Below, in pieces: positions 1 through 8,164 of a stretch of DNA of 23,281 nt. The DNA comes from a virus: positions 1 to 23,281 of IMG/VR virus record IMGVR_UViG_3300042863_000590; one strand, 5' to 3'. The notes beneath the pieces were generated by a model, which was given only the letters and a program-made list of their open reading frames with translations, ran no database searches and was not told where the DNA came from. The position numbers and the translations under genes were made by a program. Position 1 is the first letter of the stretch. Every line of letters begins with the position of its first letter.

Positions 1-2293
1 CATTAGCAGCAATAGTAAAATCAGTACCAGCGCCAACAATAGGTGTTTTGTTAAGCTCACGATAAACATTTCCTACAAGTGTGCCTTGGTTTACACTACC
101 ATTAAGGTAGTAACTAACACTAGAGCCACCACCGCTACTAGTTGGGAAGTCTGCTAATTGACCATCGCCACGAATGTATTGTGAAGCAGTACCAGCGCCA
201 CCAATAGCAATTGTTCCACTAGTTGTGATTGGCGAACCCGTAACGGTAAATGCAGATGGTGCGGTAAGAGCAACGCTAGTTACTGTTCCTCCACTTGATG
301 GAGACGTATTGGTAATTGTAAAGTTTGGATAGGTTCCACTTACAGAGATACCAGTTCCAGGAGACAGAGCGACGACTTGGTCAGGTGCGCTGTTAGTTAC
401 CGTGAGTGAATCTGTTGTATCGTTCGTAGCCAGAGATATACCAGTACCAGCTACAAAGCTTAGCGTATCGTTATTACTGTCGGCTACAATAGTGTTCTGA
501 CCAGCAACAGCTATATTCTTAAATATATTCTGAGAAGAACCAGGGTCTGTGTTGGATATGGTTATATCATTACCGAGTGTTATGGCAGATATTCCACTAC
601 CAGGCTTGACAGTAAACGTATCGTTGTTTGTTGACGCTACTATAGTAGTCTGTCCAGGTACTGCAATGTTCTTAAAGATGTTCTGTGAAGAACCTCTATC
701 GTTATTCGTTACTGTAATAGAACCACTACTAGTGATTGGTCCTCCCGCTACAGTGATTCCAGTTCCTGCTGTGAGGTTAACAGAAGTTACAGTCCCTACA
801 TATTGGTCGTTAGACGTTACAGTAAAGTTGGGATACGTTCCAGTTACTACAGAAGTCCCGGCTCCAGTAATAGAGACAACCTGGTCTGGAGCACTATTGG
901 TAATCGTAAAATTAGGATACGTGCCAGATGTTGATATTCCAGTGCCAGCATTTAATACAACTACCTGGTCAGGCGCAGTATTAGTAACAGTAATGGATCC
1001 ACTAGTTGTAATAGGGCCTCCACTCACGCTGATTCCAGTACTAGCAGTCAAGTTTACTGACGTAACCGTACCGCTGTATTGGTCGGTAGCCGCAATAGTA
1101 AAGCTTGGATATGTGCCAGTGATTGTTACGTTAGAACCTGCAGTCAGTGAGACAACCTGGTCTGGAGCACTGTTGGTAATAGTCAGCGTATCTGTAGTAG
1201 CATTGGTAGTTAATGAAATACCAGTACCAGAAGCAATGTTAAGAGTGTCCTGATTTGTTTCTGCTACAATGCTTGGCTGTCCAGTTACAGCAATTGTACT
1301 AAATGCTAACGTAGAAGCAATAGTGGAAATGGGCACGTTCTGCCATCTTCCATTTGCAGACACATACGTAAGAACATCGTTATTAACTAATGTACCAAAC
1401 TGAACTTGATTATTCTCTGATAGAGTAGAACCAGTAGTTACCCTTATTGCTAACATCCCTACAGCGTTAGCGTGTACGACGAACGCAATTGGGAGCTTTA
1501 AGTTTGGAGCAGCTGGTTCAGTAGCGGTTAATGTACCTGGAGTTGTCGGGTTACACCATAATACTTGCCCAGCCGTATATGCAGATGTGTTAAACTGTCT
1601 AAGGTTTCCCTTTGCTAGAACATATCCATCAGCATCATCAGCTATCTCTTCTGACGTTATACCGAGTAAGTATTTCGCTGCGACAGACCCGTTAGCAACC
1701 ATAGGAGAAACAAGTATTCTTCCAGATGCTCCAACAGTGCCAACAGCCATAACAGCAGTGCCTCTTGGTATAGCAGAACCACTTTCGTTTCTGACATACC
1801 ACATATCATCCTGACCTACTTTCAAGACGACATTATTGTTCAATCCTAAATCCGATGTTGAGTTGTCTAAATTCCAAGAGAATCTTCCAACTTCAGTAGC
1901 GCCAGTATAAGAAGTATAAAGGTCTACCCAAGGAGTTAATACACCACCTACAGATATAGTGTTTACCGTCGTGTTACCACGTGTAGTCACCATATCCAGA
2001 GTGTCCTCTGATATTGGGTTTAGGTCCTGAAAGCTGAATGATATTTCGGAACCATCTCTTCTTGTTAGCGTAATTGTCTTTGTTTCGTATCCTGTTACGG
2101 CACCTGATATAATTGTTTCTCTATAAGCCTCATCCCATTGGACAGCATTACCTGACGTGCTAGTGATGTTTAAGTCACCACGAATCTTTGCTAATAGCGT
2201 ATAGTAGGTTATCTCCTGAGTTTTCTTCAGAGAAGGGCTAAATACTGAGAATTGGTCAGCAGGATTAATTCTATATACGTCTATCAGTCCCAT
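1..2293 (-). CDS. Repeat-rich tail fibre / receptor-binding protein (partial, C-terminus off the left edge)
   Basis: An open frame runs leftward from ATG at 2293 with no stop before base 1, giving at least 764 residues. The N-terminal ~300 residues (MGLIDVYRINPADQF...) are non-repetitive. From about residue 340 the protein is built of imperfect Thr/Ser/Gly/Val-rich blocks carrying recurring phrases such as SAPDQVV, GTGISxSGTYPNFTITN, GTVTSVNLTAxTGI, GGPITTSGSITVTN and SSQNIFKNIAVxGQ. Such blocks are typical of trimeric beta-structured phage fibres. I infer a fibre involved in host binding. Its ATG overlaps the stop of the spanin-like gene (TAATG), so translation is probably coupled. The distal tip, which would carry receptor specificity, is outside the window. 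A structural (baseplate or appendage) role rather than direct receptor binding is possible. Confidence 0.8.
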   Translation of the reverse strand, partial: MGLIDVYRINPADQFSVFSPSLKKTQEITYYTLLAKIRGDLNITSTSGNAVQWDEAYRETIISGAVTGYETKTITLTRRDGSEISFSFQDLNPISEDTLDMVTTRGNTTVNTISVGGVLTPWVDLYTSYTGATEVGRFSWNLDNSTSDLGLNNNVVLKVGQDDMWYVRNESGSAIPRGTAVMAVGTVGASGRILVSPMVANGSVAAKYLLGITSEEIADDADGYVLAKGNLRQFNTSAYTAGQVLWCNPTTPGTLTATEPAAPNLKLPIAFVVHANAVGMLAIRVTTGSTLSENNQVQFGTLVNNDVLTYVSANGRWQNVPISTIASTLAFSTIAVTGQPSIVAETNQDTLNIASGTGISLTTNATTDTLTITNSAPDQVVSLTAGSNVTITGTYPSFTIAATDQYSGTVTSVNLTASTGISVSGGPITTSGSITVTNTAPDQVVVLNAGTGISTSGTYPNFTITNSAPDQVVSITGAGTSVVTGTYPNFTVTSNDQYVGTVTSVNLTAGTGITVAGGPITSSGSITVTNNDRGSSQNIFKNIAVPGQTTIVASTNNDTFTVKPGSGISAITLGNDITISNTDPGSSQNIFKNIAVAGQNTIVADSNNDTLSFVAGTGISLATNDTTDSLTVTNSAPDQVVALSPGTGISVSGTYPNFTITNTSPSSGGTVTSVALTAPSAFTVTGSPITTSGTIAIGGAGTASQYIRGDGQLADFPTSSGGGSSVSYYLNGSVNQGTLVGNVYRELNKTPIVGAGTDFTIAAN
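340..1260 (-). repeat. Imperfect protein-level repeats inside the tail fibre
   Basis: Translated on the minus strand, this stretch alternates two module types. One carries GTVTSVNLTA / GGPIT(T/S)SGSITVTN, the other carries (S/T)APDQVV / TGTYPNFTI. A third phrase, SSQNIFKNIAV followed by GQ.(T)IVA..NNDT, appears twice near 500 and 690. The DNA copies have diverged, so this is old protein-level repetition rather than a recent tandem duplication. Confidence 0.75.
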
Positions 2294-2709
2294 TACTTAA
2301 TAGTTTTGTCAATGACTTTAGAAGCACCAATAACTAGAACTAATGCAAGAACAATCTGCCAGAACAGGCTATTGAATCTACTCTTATCTGACCTTATGAT
2401 GGTCCTATACTGTGTAATCTTCCTATAGATACGATACGGCTTTACTTCAGCATCAACTCTCAATTTATTTTTTGCTATTTTGGTTAGCTTGATTGTAATC
2501 GTATCGTTAGTGATTACAATGCTGTCTTTGAAGTCTATATTAACAGAATCACGTAGGCGCACAGAGTTAGTCCACAGCGTATCAAACTTGTAGACGATAC
2601 GTGTGTCGATAATATCTGGATCCTTCTGAATGGCTTTTCGCATATGCCACTCAGCAGAACAGCTACTGATTAGCCCAATCAGAATAAGGGATGTAATAAG
2701 TCTTACCAT
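2293..2709 (-). CDS. Single-chain (unimolecular) spanin candidate: OM lipoprotein with C-terminal membrane anchor
   Basis: The 138-residue product starts with a lipoprotein signal: a positively charged start, a hydrophobic core at residues 4-14, and a lipobox ending ISSC with the lipidated Cys at 17. Residues 115-129 (FWQIVLALVLVIGAS) form one transmembrane helix near the C-terminus, followed by KVIDKTIK. An outer-membrane lipid at one end and an inner-membrane helix at the other is the architecture of u-spanins such as T1 gp11, which disrupt the outer membrane in the last step of lysis. The middle is rich in alternating hydrophobic beta-like segments. The residues after Cys (SAEWH) lack the acidic surface-export signal of Bacteroidetes lipoproteins, consistent with facing the periplasm. 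The first 47 bases overlap the endolysin gene in another frame, as in many lysis cassettes. The function is inferred from architecture and neighbours. Confidence 0.72.
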   Translation of the reverse strand: MVRLITSLILIGLISSCSAEWHMRKAIQKDPDIIDTRIVYKFDTLWTNSVRLRDSVNIDFKDSIVITNDTITIKLTKIAKNKLRVDAEVKPYRIYRKITQYRTIIRSDKSRFNSLFWQIVLALVLVIGASKVIDKTIK

Positions 2710-3145
2710 TGGAGTTTCTTTTTGCTACTAGTATTTCTTTTTCATCTTCCCTACCACGCACAATTCCAACGTGAACCCAAGCTGGATTTCCGTGTTTATC
2801 TGGGTGTTCAAGAATCAACTCAGTAAATGGTAAGTTGTCCTTAATGTAGTGAAAGATGTCTCTATTAGGAATCGAATTTCTTCCATCCATATCAACGTCA
2901 GCAGCCGCTGCCTTAACGTGAAATGAAGTAGGTGATCCTTTTATTGCCTTGTTAAGCTTAGGAGACCTATACCAAGAAGATATATATATAGCAGTATTGA
3001 ATCTCTCTCTAACTGGATCGAGTATCATTTTAGCAAGATACTCTGCATTGGCTTTTGCCTCAGCAGTCAACTTGTTGGAGATGCCCAGTCGTTTTGCGTC
3101 GTGAGAGTTCTCAACTTCTGATTGTTTAAAATACTTACTCTCCAT
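2663..3145 (-). CDS. M15-family peptidoglycan peptidase (endolysin)
   Basis: The 160-residue protein has the signature of M15A zinc D-Ala-D-Ala carboxypeptidases used as phage endolysins. An SSWYRSPKLN segment lies at residues 56-65, the zinc motif SxHx6D is at S74-H76-D83, a glutamate-containing stretch ELILEH spans 109-114, and the second zinc histidine is H125 in WVHVG. It has no signal peptide, so it would need a holin or similar for export; two small membrane-protein genes lie directly upstream. The start overlaps the end of the 69-residue membrane protein by 11 bases, and its 3' end overlaps the spanin candidate. The usual Gly in the HxxG position is Ala here, a tolerated variation. It should cleave peptide cross-links of the cell wall at the end of infection. 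Confidence 0.88.
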   Translation of the reverse strand: MESKYFKQSEVENSHDAKRLGISNKLTAEAKANAEYLAKMILDPVRERFNTAIYISSWYRSPKLNKAIKGSPTSFHVKAAAADVDMDGRNSIPNRDIFHYIKDNLPFTELILEHPDKHGNPAWVHVGIVRGREDEKEILVAKRNSNGKTYYIPYSDWANQ

Positions 3146-3344
3146 CGTACTTTCTGTTTTTTCTTACCCCACCATCTGCGGAATCACGAAGGAACAACAT
3201 AGTAAAACCACCAACGATAAAGACAGAGGCTTCTGTTAGTGATGCTCTCTCCATAAATACAAGTACAAAACAAGCTAATATCATAGCCAATCCAAGAACA
3301 GTTGTTTTCCAGTTCTTAAATATGCGCTCTATAAGCAAATTCAT
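3135..3344 (-). CDS. Small two-helix membrane protein, holin candidate
   Basis: This 69-residue protein has two hydrophobic segments (about residues 13-31, TTVLGLAMILACFVLVFME, and 38-52, ASVFIVGGFTMLFLR) and a charged tail (GGVRKNRKYDGE). Size, topology and position immediately before the M15 endolysin fit a small holin. Its ATG overlaps the stop of the preceding 53-residue gene (ATGA), and its end overlaps the endolysin start. No sequence family is recognised, so the holin role is inferred from context. Confidence 0.65.
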   Translation of the reverse strand: MNLLIERIFKNWKTTVLGLAMILACFVLVFMERASLTEASVFIVGGFTMLFLRDSADGGVRKNRKYDGE

Positions 3345-3502
3345 TTCTTCTGCTTAACGTCCCTGTGCCAACGCCACAGTGTATAGAAGAATGATATAGC
3401 CATAACAAACAAACCAGCAATCTGGTGAACCTGTGCCAATGTAAGTCCGCTAATTGTAAGTCCCCAGGAAGCGGCTATAGTTTCGGCGCTATCGTGTTTC
3501 AT
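3341..3502 (-). CDS. 53-residue membrane protein at the head of the lysis cassette
   Basis: The frame starts at ATG 3502 (MKHDSAETIAASWGLTISGL...) and ends with a TGA that overlaps the next ATG by four bases. It has a moderately hydrophobic segment at about 13-23 and a strong one at about 29-43 (AGLFVMAISFFYTLW), then a basic tail ending KQKK. It may act with the 69-residue neighbour as holin/antiholin or be the holin itself. Coupled overlap and membrane character support a real gene. A promoter-like TATATTTG lies 28 bases upstream. Confidence 0.68.
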   Translation of the reverse strand: MKHDSAETIAASWGLTISGLTLAQVHQIAGLFVMAISFFYTLWRWHRDVKQKK

Positions 3503-3529
3503 CGCTAGTCAGTTGTGTAGGTAATACTG

Positions 3530-3563
3530 CAAATATACATTATTCTCCTGTGAGAATCTTCAA
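3530..3563 (-). promoter_or_regulatory. Candidate Bacteroidetes-type promoter for the lysis cassette
   Basis: Reading the minus strand, TATATTTG (3537 to 3530) matches the TAnnTTTG -7 element. An upstream TTGA (3563-3560) is a weak -33 at 22-nt spacing. It lies at the portal stop codon, 28 bases before the ATG at 3502, so the lysis genes could be transcribed separately. Only the -7 match is strong. Confidence 0.45.
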
Positions 3564-5981
3564 GATGTCATCTTCTTGTTCCTCAGTAAGTTCGGGTCTT
3601 TTGCCCTGTCTCTGAGAAATAAGTTTAGACTGTTCTATAGCCTGCTTAGAGATACGCTCATCTTTTCGGTCCTCTTTCATCTGCTCAACCTGCTCAAGTT
3701 GCTGTGTTTTCTCCTGGTCTTGAATCTGTTGACCACCCATCTTAACTTGCTCTAACTGCATCTTTAGGTTGTACTCCATCTGCATCATCTGAGACTTAAT
3801 CTGAGCCTCCATCTGCATACGTTGCATCTCCAGCTGAGACTTAACCTGCTCCAATTGAGCCTCTCCCTGAGAAGTTGCCTGTGCTGTCTGAATGTTAGCC
3901 TGTGCCTGCATCTGTGAGTTCTGGGCAGAAATCTCTTGTCTCTGTTTGATTCTCTTCTTGCGACGAACCACTAACAGCTTCTCTGCCTGATCAACGTCAC
4001 GCAACTGGCGGATAGCAATAGCGTCCTCAAGGTCAATCTCACCAGTGCTAAGTGCTACCTGGATGTTCTGTTCCAAATACGCCTTGTCTTGGTCGTTCAT
4101 TTCCGTAACCACACGCACACCGAAGTTGTACATAGGCAAGTCTCTGAACGAACTTAGCACCTGCATATTCTCCTTACCAATGGCGTTTTCATACGACTTA
4201 TACAGCACGGAGTTTACAGGGATGATTTGAAGACATTTAACGATGTCTTCGCACACACGGCGGTAAAGTACCATAGAAGCATTAGTAATGTCGTAGATGG
4301 CGTTATTTGCAGCCTGCATAGCCTGCTGACGAACGCCCACCAACTGCTCTCCTTTTGGAGTAGATCCGTCCATTACTTCATTGATACCAGTAGCATCACG
4401 AATCATACGAAGAGCGTGGTTGTAGATACCAATCAATTCGTTGATATTTCTGATGCTGTTGTCCAGTGAGCGTACCGGAGGATTCTGAAAACTACCATCA
4501 ACATTCTTGGAGCGATAGTAGAAGATACCAGTCTGCTCGTAGATGTCCTGAATGTCTAGTGGCTGTAATTCACCACCACGTCCAATCTGTACGTTCTCCA
4601 GTCCTTCAATGTCGACAAGCAATCCGTCAGGCTTAGCCTTAGCAATCGACTGCTGAATCTTCAGGTGCGTAATTTGCAACTGGTCAGCAAAGCCAATGAC
4701 GCTAGACACCATAGACTTAGGAATCATTCTACGGATATTCGTAGCCACAACAGAATACGAGAAACGAGTTCTGCTCAAGTCGTGGATATTCTTTGGGATA
4801 TTTTTCTTTAAACCGTAGTCAAAGATGTATTCTGTACCTACAATGTATCTACCTCCGTACAGGGTGGAGTTATTCATAAATACAGGCTCACGCTCATACA
4901 CGCTCTGTGCAGGTGGTCTGTAGTTGTAGCCCTTGTAGTAGAATCCTTCGTTACCAAAGCGAGACTTCTTCTTCTCGAAGATAATTGGGTCTACGCTCAT
5001 AAACTCAAAGTCCATCACCTCGATGGTGTACTCGTCGTATCCGTAGTTGTATGATGTCAGCGATGGGTCAAAGTGCATATCCATCAAGCGGTCTGCATTG
5101 TTGCCTAATTTGTTGGCAACAGTTTGAGCCATATTCTTATACTGGTCTTCGGTAAACTGGTCTCCAGCAATACGCTTCAATTCTTGAATTGACATACGCT
5201 GGATGTGGCCCATATACACACAGTCTGTGAAGTTAGGGTCGTCAGTAAAACTGTGGATAAAAAACGCAGGGTCTACGTACTTCTCTGAGATTCCGTAGTT
5301 AGGATCGTTTTCACGTTTAGTGACAGCCATACCTAGCGTCACCAAGTCCTCTACATTCCGTCTGTAGATACGCTCGTTAAAGTCGTTCCAAGACAGAGTC
5401 AATCTTGTTGCAATCTGTGCGGCAATCTCTGCCGATGTTTTAATAGAAGATTCCAAGAAAATTTCTGCTTCCTCGGTAGTGTCTGGTATTGCATTCGGAT
5501 CAAATCCAACATCAAGCCCAGAGTCCTTAGCCTGCTGGAACATTTGTTTGTTCTCGATGCGAAACCTAATCTTCGCTTTTTCTTTATCTTTTTCAGTTTG
5601 GGAAATTGGGTCGATAGCATCTACGTTCGGGTATGGTTCCGTGGACAGAATCTTGTTTACAACAACCTTCACAAACTTTGGGACAATAGGTACCGGAGTC
5701 CAGTCCAAAGACATAAGAGCACCGTCTCCATTGTTAGGATCCAGAGACGTTAGAATCTGTTTGTAGATATTGGTATCTTGCGTACCATTTGCGTAGTCTC
5801 TATTGATCTGGAATTGCTTCCAGCGTCTGTTATATAGAGACCCAGTTGTTTCGGTACCTCCCCATTGAGCATATACGCCTTTCGCATATTTCAAGCCATA
5901 TTCTTTCGATACCTTTGTCGTATGTGCCGCCAAAGGGTCAGGAAAGCCCAGACCTGAACTCAACATTGCATCATCTGCCAT
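3540..5981 (-). CDS. Portal protein
   Basis: At 813 residues this has the size and composition of portal proteins of crAss-like and other Bacteroidetes podoviruses, and it lies directly downstream of the large terminase, the usual portal position. The N-terminal half (e.g. SLYNRRWKQFQINRDYANG near residue 48) and the central ATGINEVMDGSTPKGEQLVGVRQ segment are portal-like. The last ~130 residues are a Gln/Met/Glu-rich coiled coil (many MQMEAQIKSQ-type heptads) ending in an acidic tail (TEEQEDDILKILTGE). This could form a long C-terminal barrel or contact ejection proteins. The portal is the dodecameric DNA channel at one capsid vertex. The start at 5981 follows a promoter-like hairpin. Assignment rests on length, synteny and remembered family features. 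Confidence 0.82.
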   Translation of the reverse strand: MADDAMLSSGLGFPDPLAAHTTKVSKEYGLKYAKGVYAQWGGTETTGSLYNRRWKQFQINRDYANGTQDTNIYKQILTSLDPNNGDGALMSLDWTPVPIVPKFVKVVVNKILSTEPYPNVDAIDPISQTEKDKEKAKIRFRIENKQMFQQAKDSGLDVGFDPNAIPDTTEEAEIFLESSIKTSAEIAAQIATRLTLSWNDFNERIYRRNVEDLVTLGMAVTKRENDPNYGISEKYVDPAFFIHSFTDDPNFTDCVYMGHIQRMSIQELKRIAGDQFTEDQYKNMAQTVANKLGNNADRLMDMHFDPSLTSYNYGYDEYTIEVMDFEFMSVDPIIFEKKKSRFGNEGFYYKGYNYRPPAQSVYEREPVFMNNSTLYGGRYIVGTEYIFDYGLKKNIPKNIHDLSRTRFSYSVVATNIRRMIPKSMVSSVIGFADQLQITHLKIQQSIAKAKPDGLLVDIEGLENVQIGRGGELQPLDIQDIYEQTGIFYYRSKNVDGSFQNPPVRSLDNSIRNINELIGIYNHALRMIRDATGINEVMDGSTPKGEQLVGVRQQAMQAANNAIYDITNASMVLYRRVCEDIVKCLQIIPVNSVLYKSYENAIGKENMQVLSSFRDLPMYNFGVRVVTEMNDQDKAYLEQNIQVALSTGEIDLEDAIAIRQLRDVDQAEKLLVVRRKKRIKQRQEISAQNSQMQAQANIQTAQATSQGEAQLEQVKSQLEMQRMQMEAQIKSQMMQMEYNLKMQLEQVKMGGQQIQDQEKTQQLEQVEQMKEDRKDERISKQAIEQSKLISQRQGKRPELTEEQEDDILKILTGE
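3542..3557. other. Short perfect hairpin at the end of the portal gene
   Basis: ATTCTC-CTGT-GAGAAT is a 6-bp inverted repeat with a 4-base loop, overlapping the last portal codons and sitting between the candidate -33 and -7 elements. There is no U-run, so it is not a standard terminator. It may be chance. Confidence 0.3.
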
Positions 5982-6002
5982 AGAATGTTGTGTCTTAATA
6001 TA

Positions 6003-6018
6003 TCCTACAAATGTAGGA
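6003..6018. promoter_or_regulatory. Hairpin overlapping a -7-like element between terminase and portal
   Basis: TCCTAC-AAAT-GTAGGA is a perfect 6-bp inverted repeat in the 38-base gap between terL and the portal. On the minus strand it contains TACATTTG (6015-6008), a match to the TAnnTTTG -7 element, but no good -33 is visible. It could be an operator-covered promoter, an RNA hairpin controlling the portal, or a processing site. Confidence 0.4.
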
Positions 6019-6019
6019 A

Positions 6020-8164
6020 TTATCTACTTAGGTCCTTTCCTTTGCGGAAGAACACTTTATTTGAGAAATCTGCCTTCTTAACTTGCTTGACAACCTTCTG
6101 AGATCCTAGCAGCGCAAGACCTGCACTGATGGTCAAGTCATACTTGGTTCTGTCGTCAATCTTGAAATTAATCCAGTCCTCTAACGTCCTGTTAAAGTAC
6201 ATCTTACCGTATTCTCCGGTATCATTATTTATACCTACGTGCTCGTGGATATATGCCTCAATGGACTGTGCGTGTGCTTGGATTACGTCTTGAGAGTTTG
6301 AAGGAATACCCTTTGACTTTACCGTTACGTGGTTTGTAGAACCGCCGAGGTGTTCTGGCCTATCCATAACGTAACCATCATAACCTCTTGATTCAAAGTA
6401 TCTTACGATTCCGTATTTGTTGTTTTCTATCAGAAGTGGGAATCCGTAGAACGATGCAGCCATCAGCACATCCTCGTAGAAGATGCGAGCAAGTGGTGGG
6501 CGAGATGCGTACTCCGCAACGAACATATTGCTGGGGTACTTCATATTAAACTTCAAGTACATATGACACGCCCCCTTAGAGGACCGTCCATCCACAGTTG
6601 CGTCTAGGTCATAGGAGTCAACTCCTCCGCAGCCGTACATATGGTTTGGAGCAACACGCTTCCCGTTCTCTATCTTTGATATATTTCTGTCTTCAGGATT
6701 CGGCATCCAGGTAATTCTCCACCTTCCGTCTGCCTCCGGTTTGAATAGAACCTTTGTATCTGCTACGCCATTCTCCCAGTAGAAGTTCCCTTGTACAATC
6801 GGATTTGGGAATAGCTCGTCGTTGTACTGAATCTGTTCGTATATATTCCCGATGTTGAACAGACTAGCCTTGGTGGAATCTCGGAAGGCTTCATCCTCGG
6901 TAAATGGAAACTGGCGGATAACTTCGTTTAGTTCGTAGCTATCGCTTGTCAGCGCTTTTCTCTCGTTCTTCAAGAAAGTACGTGCACCTATATTTATGAC
7001 ATCTCCGTCAATACCAATGATTGGTTTCTCTGGATCTTCTACAATTGGGTTTCCGTACTTGTCAAAGAACCCTTCCAGAGCATCGTATGCGGGGATAAAG
7101 ATTCTGTATAGGCCAGACTTGGTCCGATCATTCTCGTTCCTGTCTGATGGGTCTGAGTTGTAGTATAAGTCTCTGTACTGACGACCACCCTGATCCAGTG
7201 GATTTACTGTAGAACCGACAAGAGCTTTTCCAATAATTTTACGACCAACAAGGAGACAGGTTCTATGGATACGCCAAGACTCACGAATGTCTGTGGGCTT
7301 GATCCATTTACCAGCCTCGTCAAGAAATAGAATGTGTGTCTTAGATCCATCATATGCGTTGTTTGTGGTGTTTTTCCAGTTAATGATAGTATCTAGTGCC
7401 TCGCCCCTACTGGATGTCTTATTTGCCTTCGTAATGCGTTTAGCGGGCTCTCTGAATGCTAACTCTACACGTGGGTTCGTGGTACCGTCCTGAATAGGTT
7501 TAAAGAAGAATGGATAAGAACGGAAGATAGGTATCACTTTCGACATAAAAACTGCCTCCTGTGCGTCGGTACCAGTCTTGCTCATAATACCCAACAGCTT
7601 ATCTTTCACACGGGTTCCCTCGTCTGCTATGATGCTGCTCGCCATATTTGTATATCCAGAACGACGACATTTCACGTAAACTTGCCCCATACTTCGTGGG
7701 TCTACCTTACACGCCTCGTAGTGTATGAACAGCCTACGCTGAAACTCAAGGTACATAGGGTATCCGATGTCAATCTTACTCCACTGCAAGAACATATAGT
7801 GGTGTCCAGTGATGTACGTAGGTACACCATTGTTCATAAACCATACTCCATTCTTTCTGCGTTCAAATTCAACTTCGATGTATGGGCGAAACTTGGACTG
7901 AAACTCACGTGGGGTCTCGTACCAGTCGTCCATAGACTTGATGGACATCAGCTCCTTTGGCAATTCTATATGTTGCCAGTGCTGGTCTTTTTTAGGCATT
8001 TTTGAGAACAGAATGTCCTCGCTCCTAGGCTGTTTAGGCAATTGGATTAAAAGTCCAGACAGTTCTATAACTTCTCCCTCGGTATTGTCGGGACATATCT
8101 TAATTACGGTATCTGTCTGCTGGGCACCATCAACCATTCTGGTGACTACGTCAAGGCCAGCCAT
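6020..8164 (-). CDS. terL: Terminase large subunit (ATPase-nuclease packaging motor)
   Basis: The 714-residue protein has both terminase domains. In the ATPase half, K165-CRRSGYT is a variant Walker A of the kind seen in Bacteroidetes-phage terminases, and HILFLDEAGKW (277-287) is the Walker B with D282/E283. In the C-terminal nuclease half, GCGGVDSYDLD places the first acidic residue at D516, LLIENN gives E580, and KYDLTISAGLAL gives D676, an RNase-H-like triad. The N-terminal block FMNNGVPTYITGHHYMFLQW (109-128) is characteristic of this terminase group. It would pump DNA through the portal and cut genome units. Its ATG overlaps the stop of the upstream coiled-coil gene (TAATG), suggesting coupled synthesis; that neighbour may be its small subunit. 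Confidence 0.92.
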   Translation of the reverse strand: MAGLDVVTRMVDGAQQTDTVIKICPDNTEGEVIELSGLLIQLPKQPRSEDILFSKMPKKDQHWQHIELPKELMSIKSMDDWYETPREFQSKFRPYIEVEFERRKNGVWFMNNGVPTYITGHHYMFLQWSKIDIGYPMYLEFQRRLFIHYEACKVDPRSMGQVYVKCRRSGYTNMASSIIADEGTRVKDKLLGIMSKTGTDAQEAVFMSKVIPIFRSYPFFFKPIQDGTTNPRVELAFREPAKRITKANKTSSRGEALDTIINWKNTTNNAYDGSKTHILFLDEAGKWIKPTDIRESWRIHRTCLLVGRKIIGKALVGSTVNPLDQGGRQYRDLYYNSDPSDRNENDRTKSGLYRIFIPAYDALEGFFDKYGNPIVEDPEKPIIGIDGDVINIGARTFLKNERKALTSDSYELNEVIRQFPFTEDEAFRDSTKASLFNIGNIYEQIQYNDELFPNPIVQGNFYWENGVADTKVLFKPEADGRWRITWMPNPEDRNISKIENGKRVAPNHMYGCGGVDSYDLDATVDGRSSKGACHMYLKFNMKYPSNMFVAEYASRPPLARIFYEDVLMAASFYGFPLLIENNKYGIVRYFESRGYDGYVMDRPEHLGGSTNHVTVKSKGIPSNSQDVIQAHAQSIEAYIHEHVGINNDTGEYGKMYFNRTLEDWINFKIDDRTKYDLTISAGLALLGSQKVVKQVKKADFSNKVFFRKGKDLSR

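Noticed and set aside
549-1253. 234-codon plus-strand open frame opposite the tail fibre
   Set aside because: It is an antisense shadow of the repetitive fibre, with valine/proline-rich repeats mirroring the minus-strand codons. It has no leader or coupling.
1625-1650. CTGATG-like words on the minus strand as a second hammerhead
   Set aside because: They lie inside the fibre coding region (Asp/Ala codons) and lack the GAAA, stem III and cleavage triplet.
4045-4469. Plus-strand frames of 61 and 80 codons inside the portal
   Set aside because: They are shadows of the portal gene, without initiation signals or neighbours on that strand.
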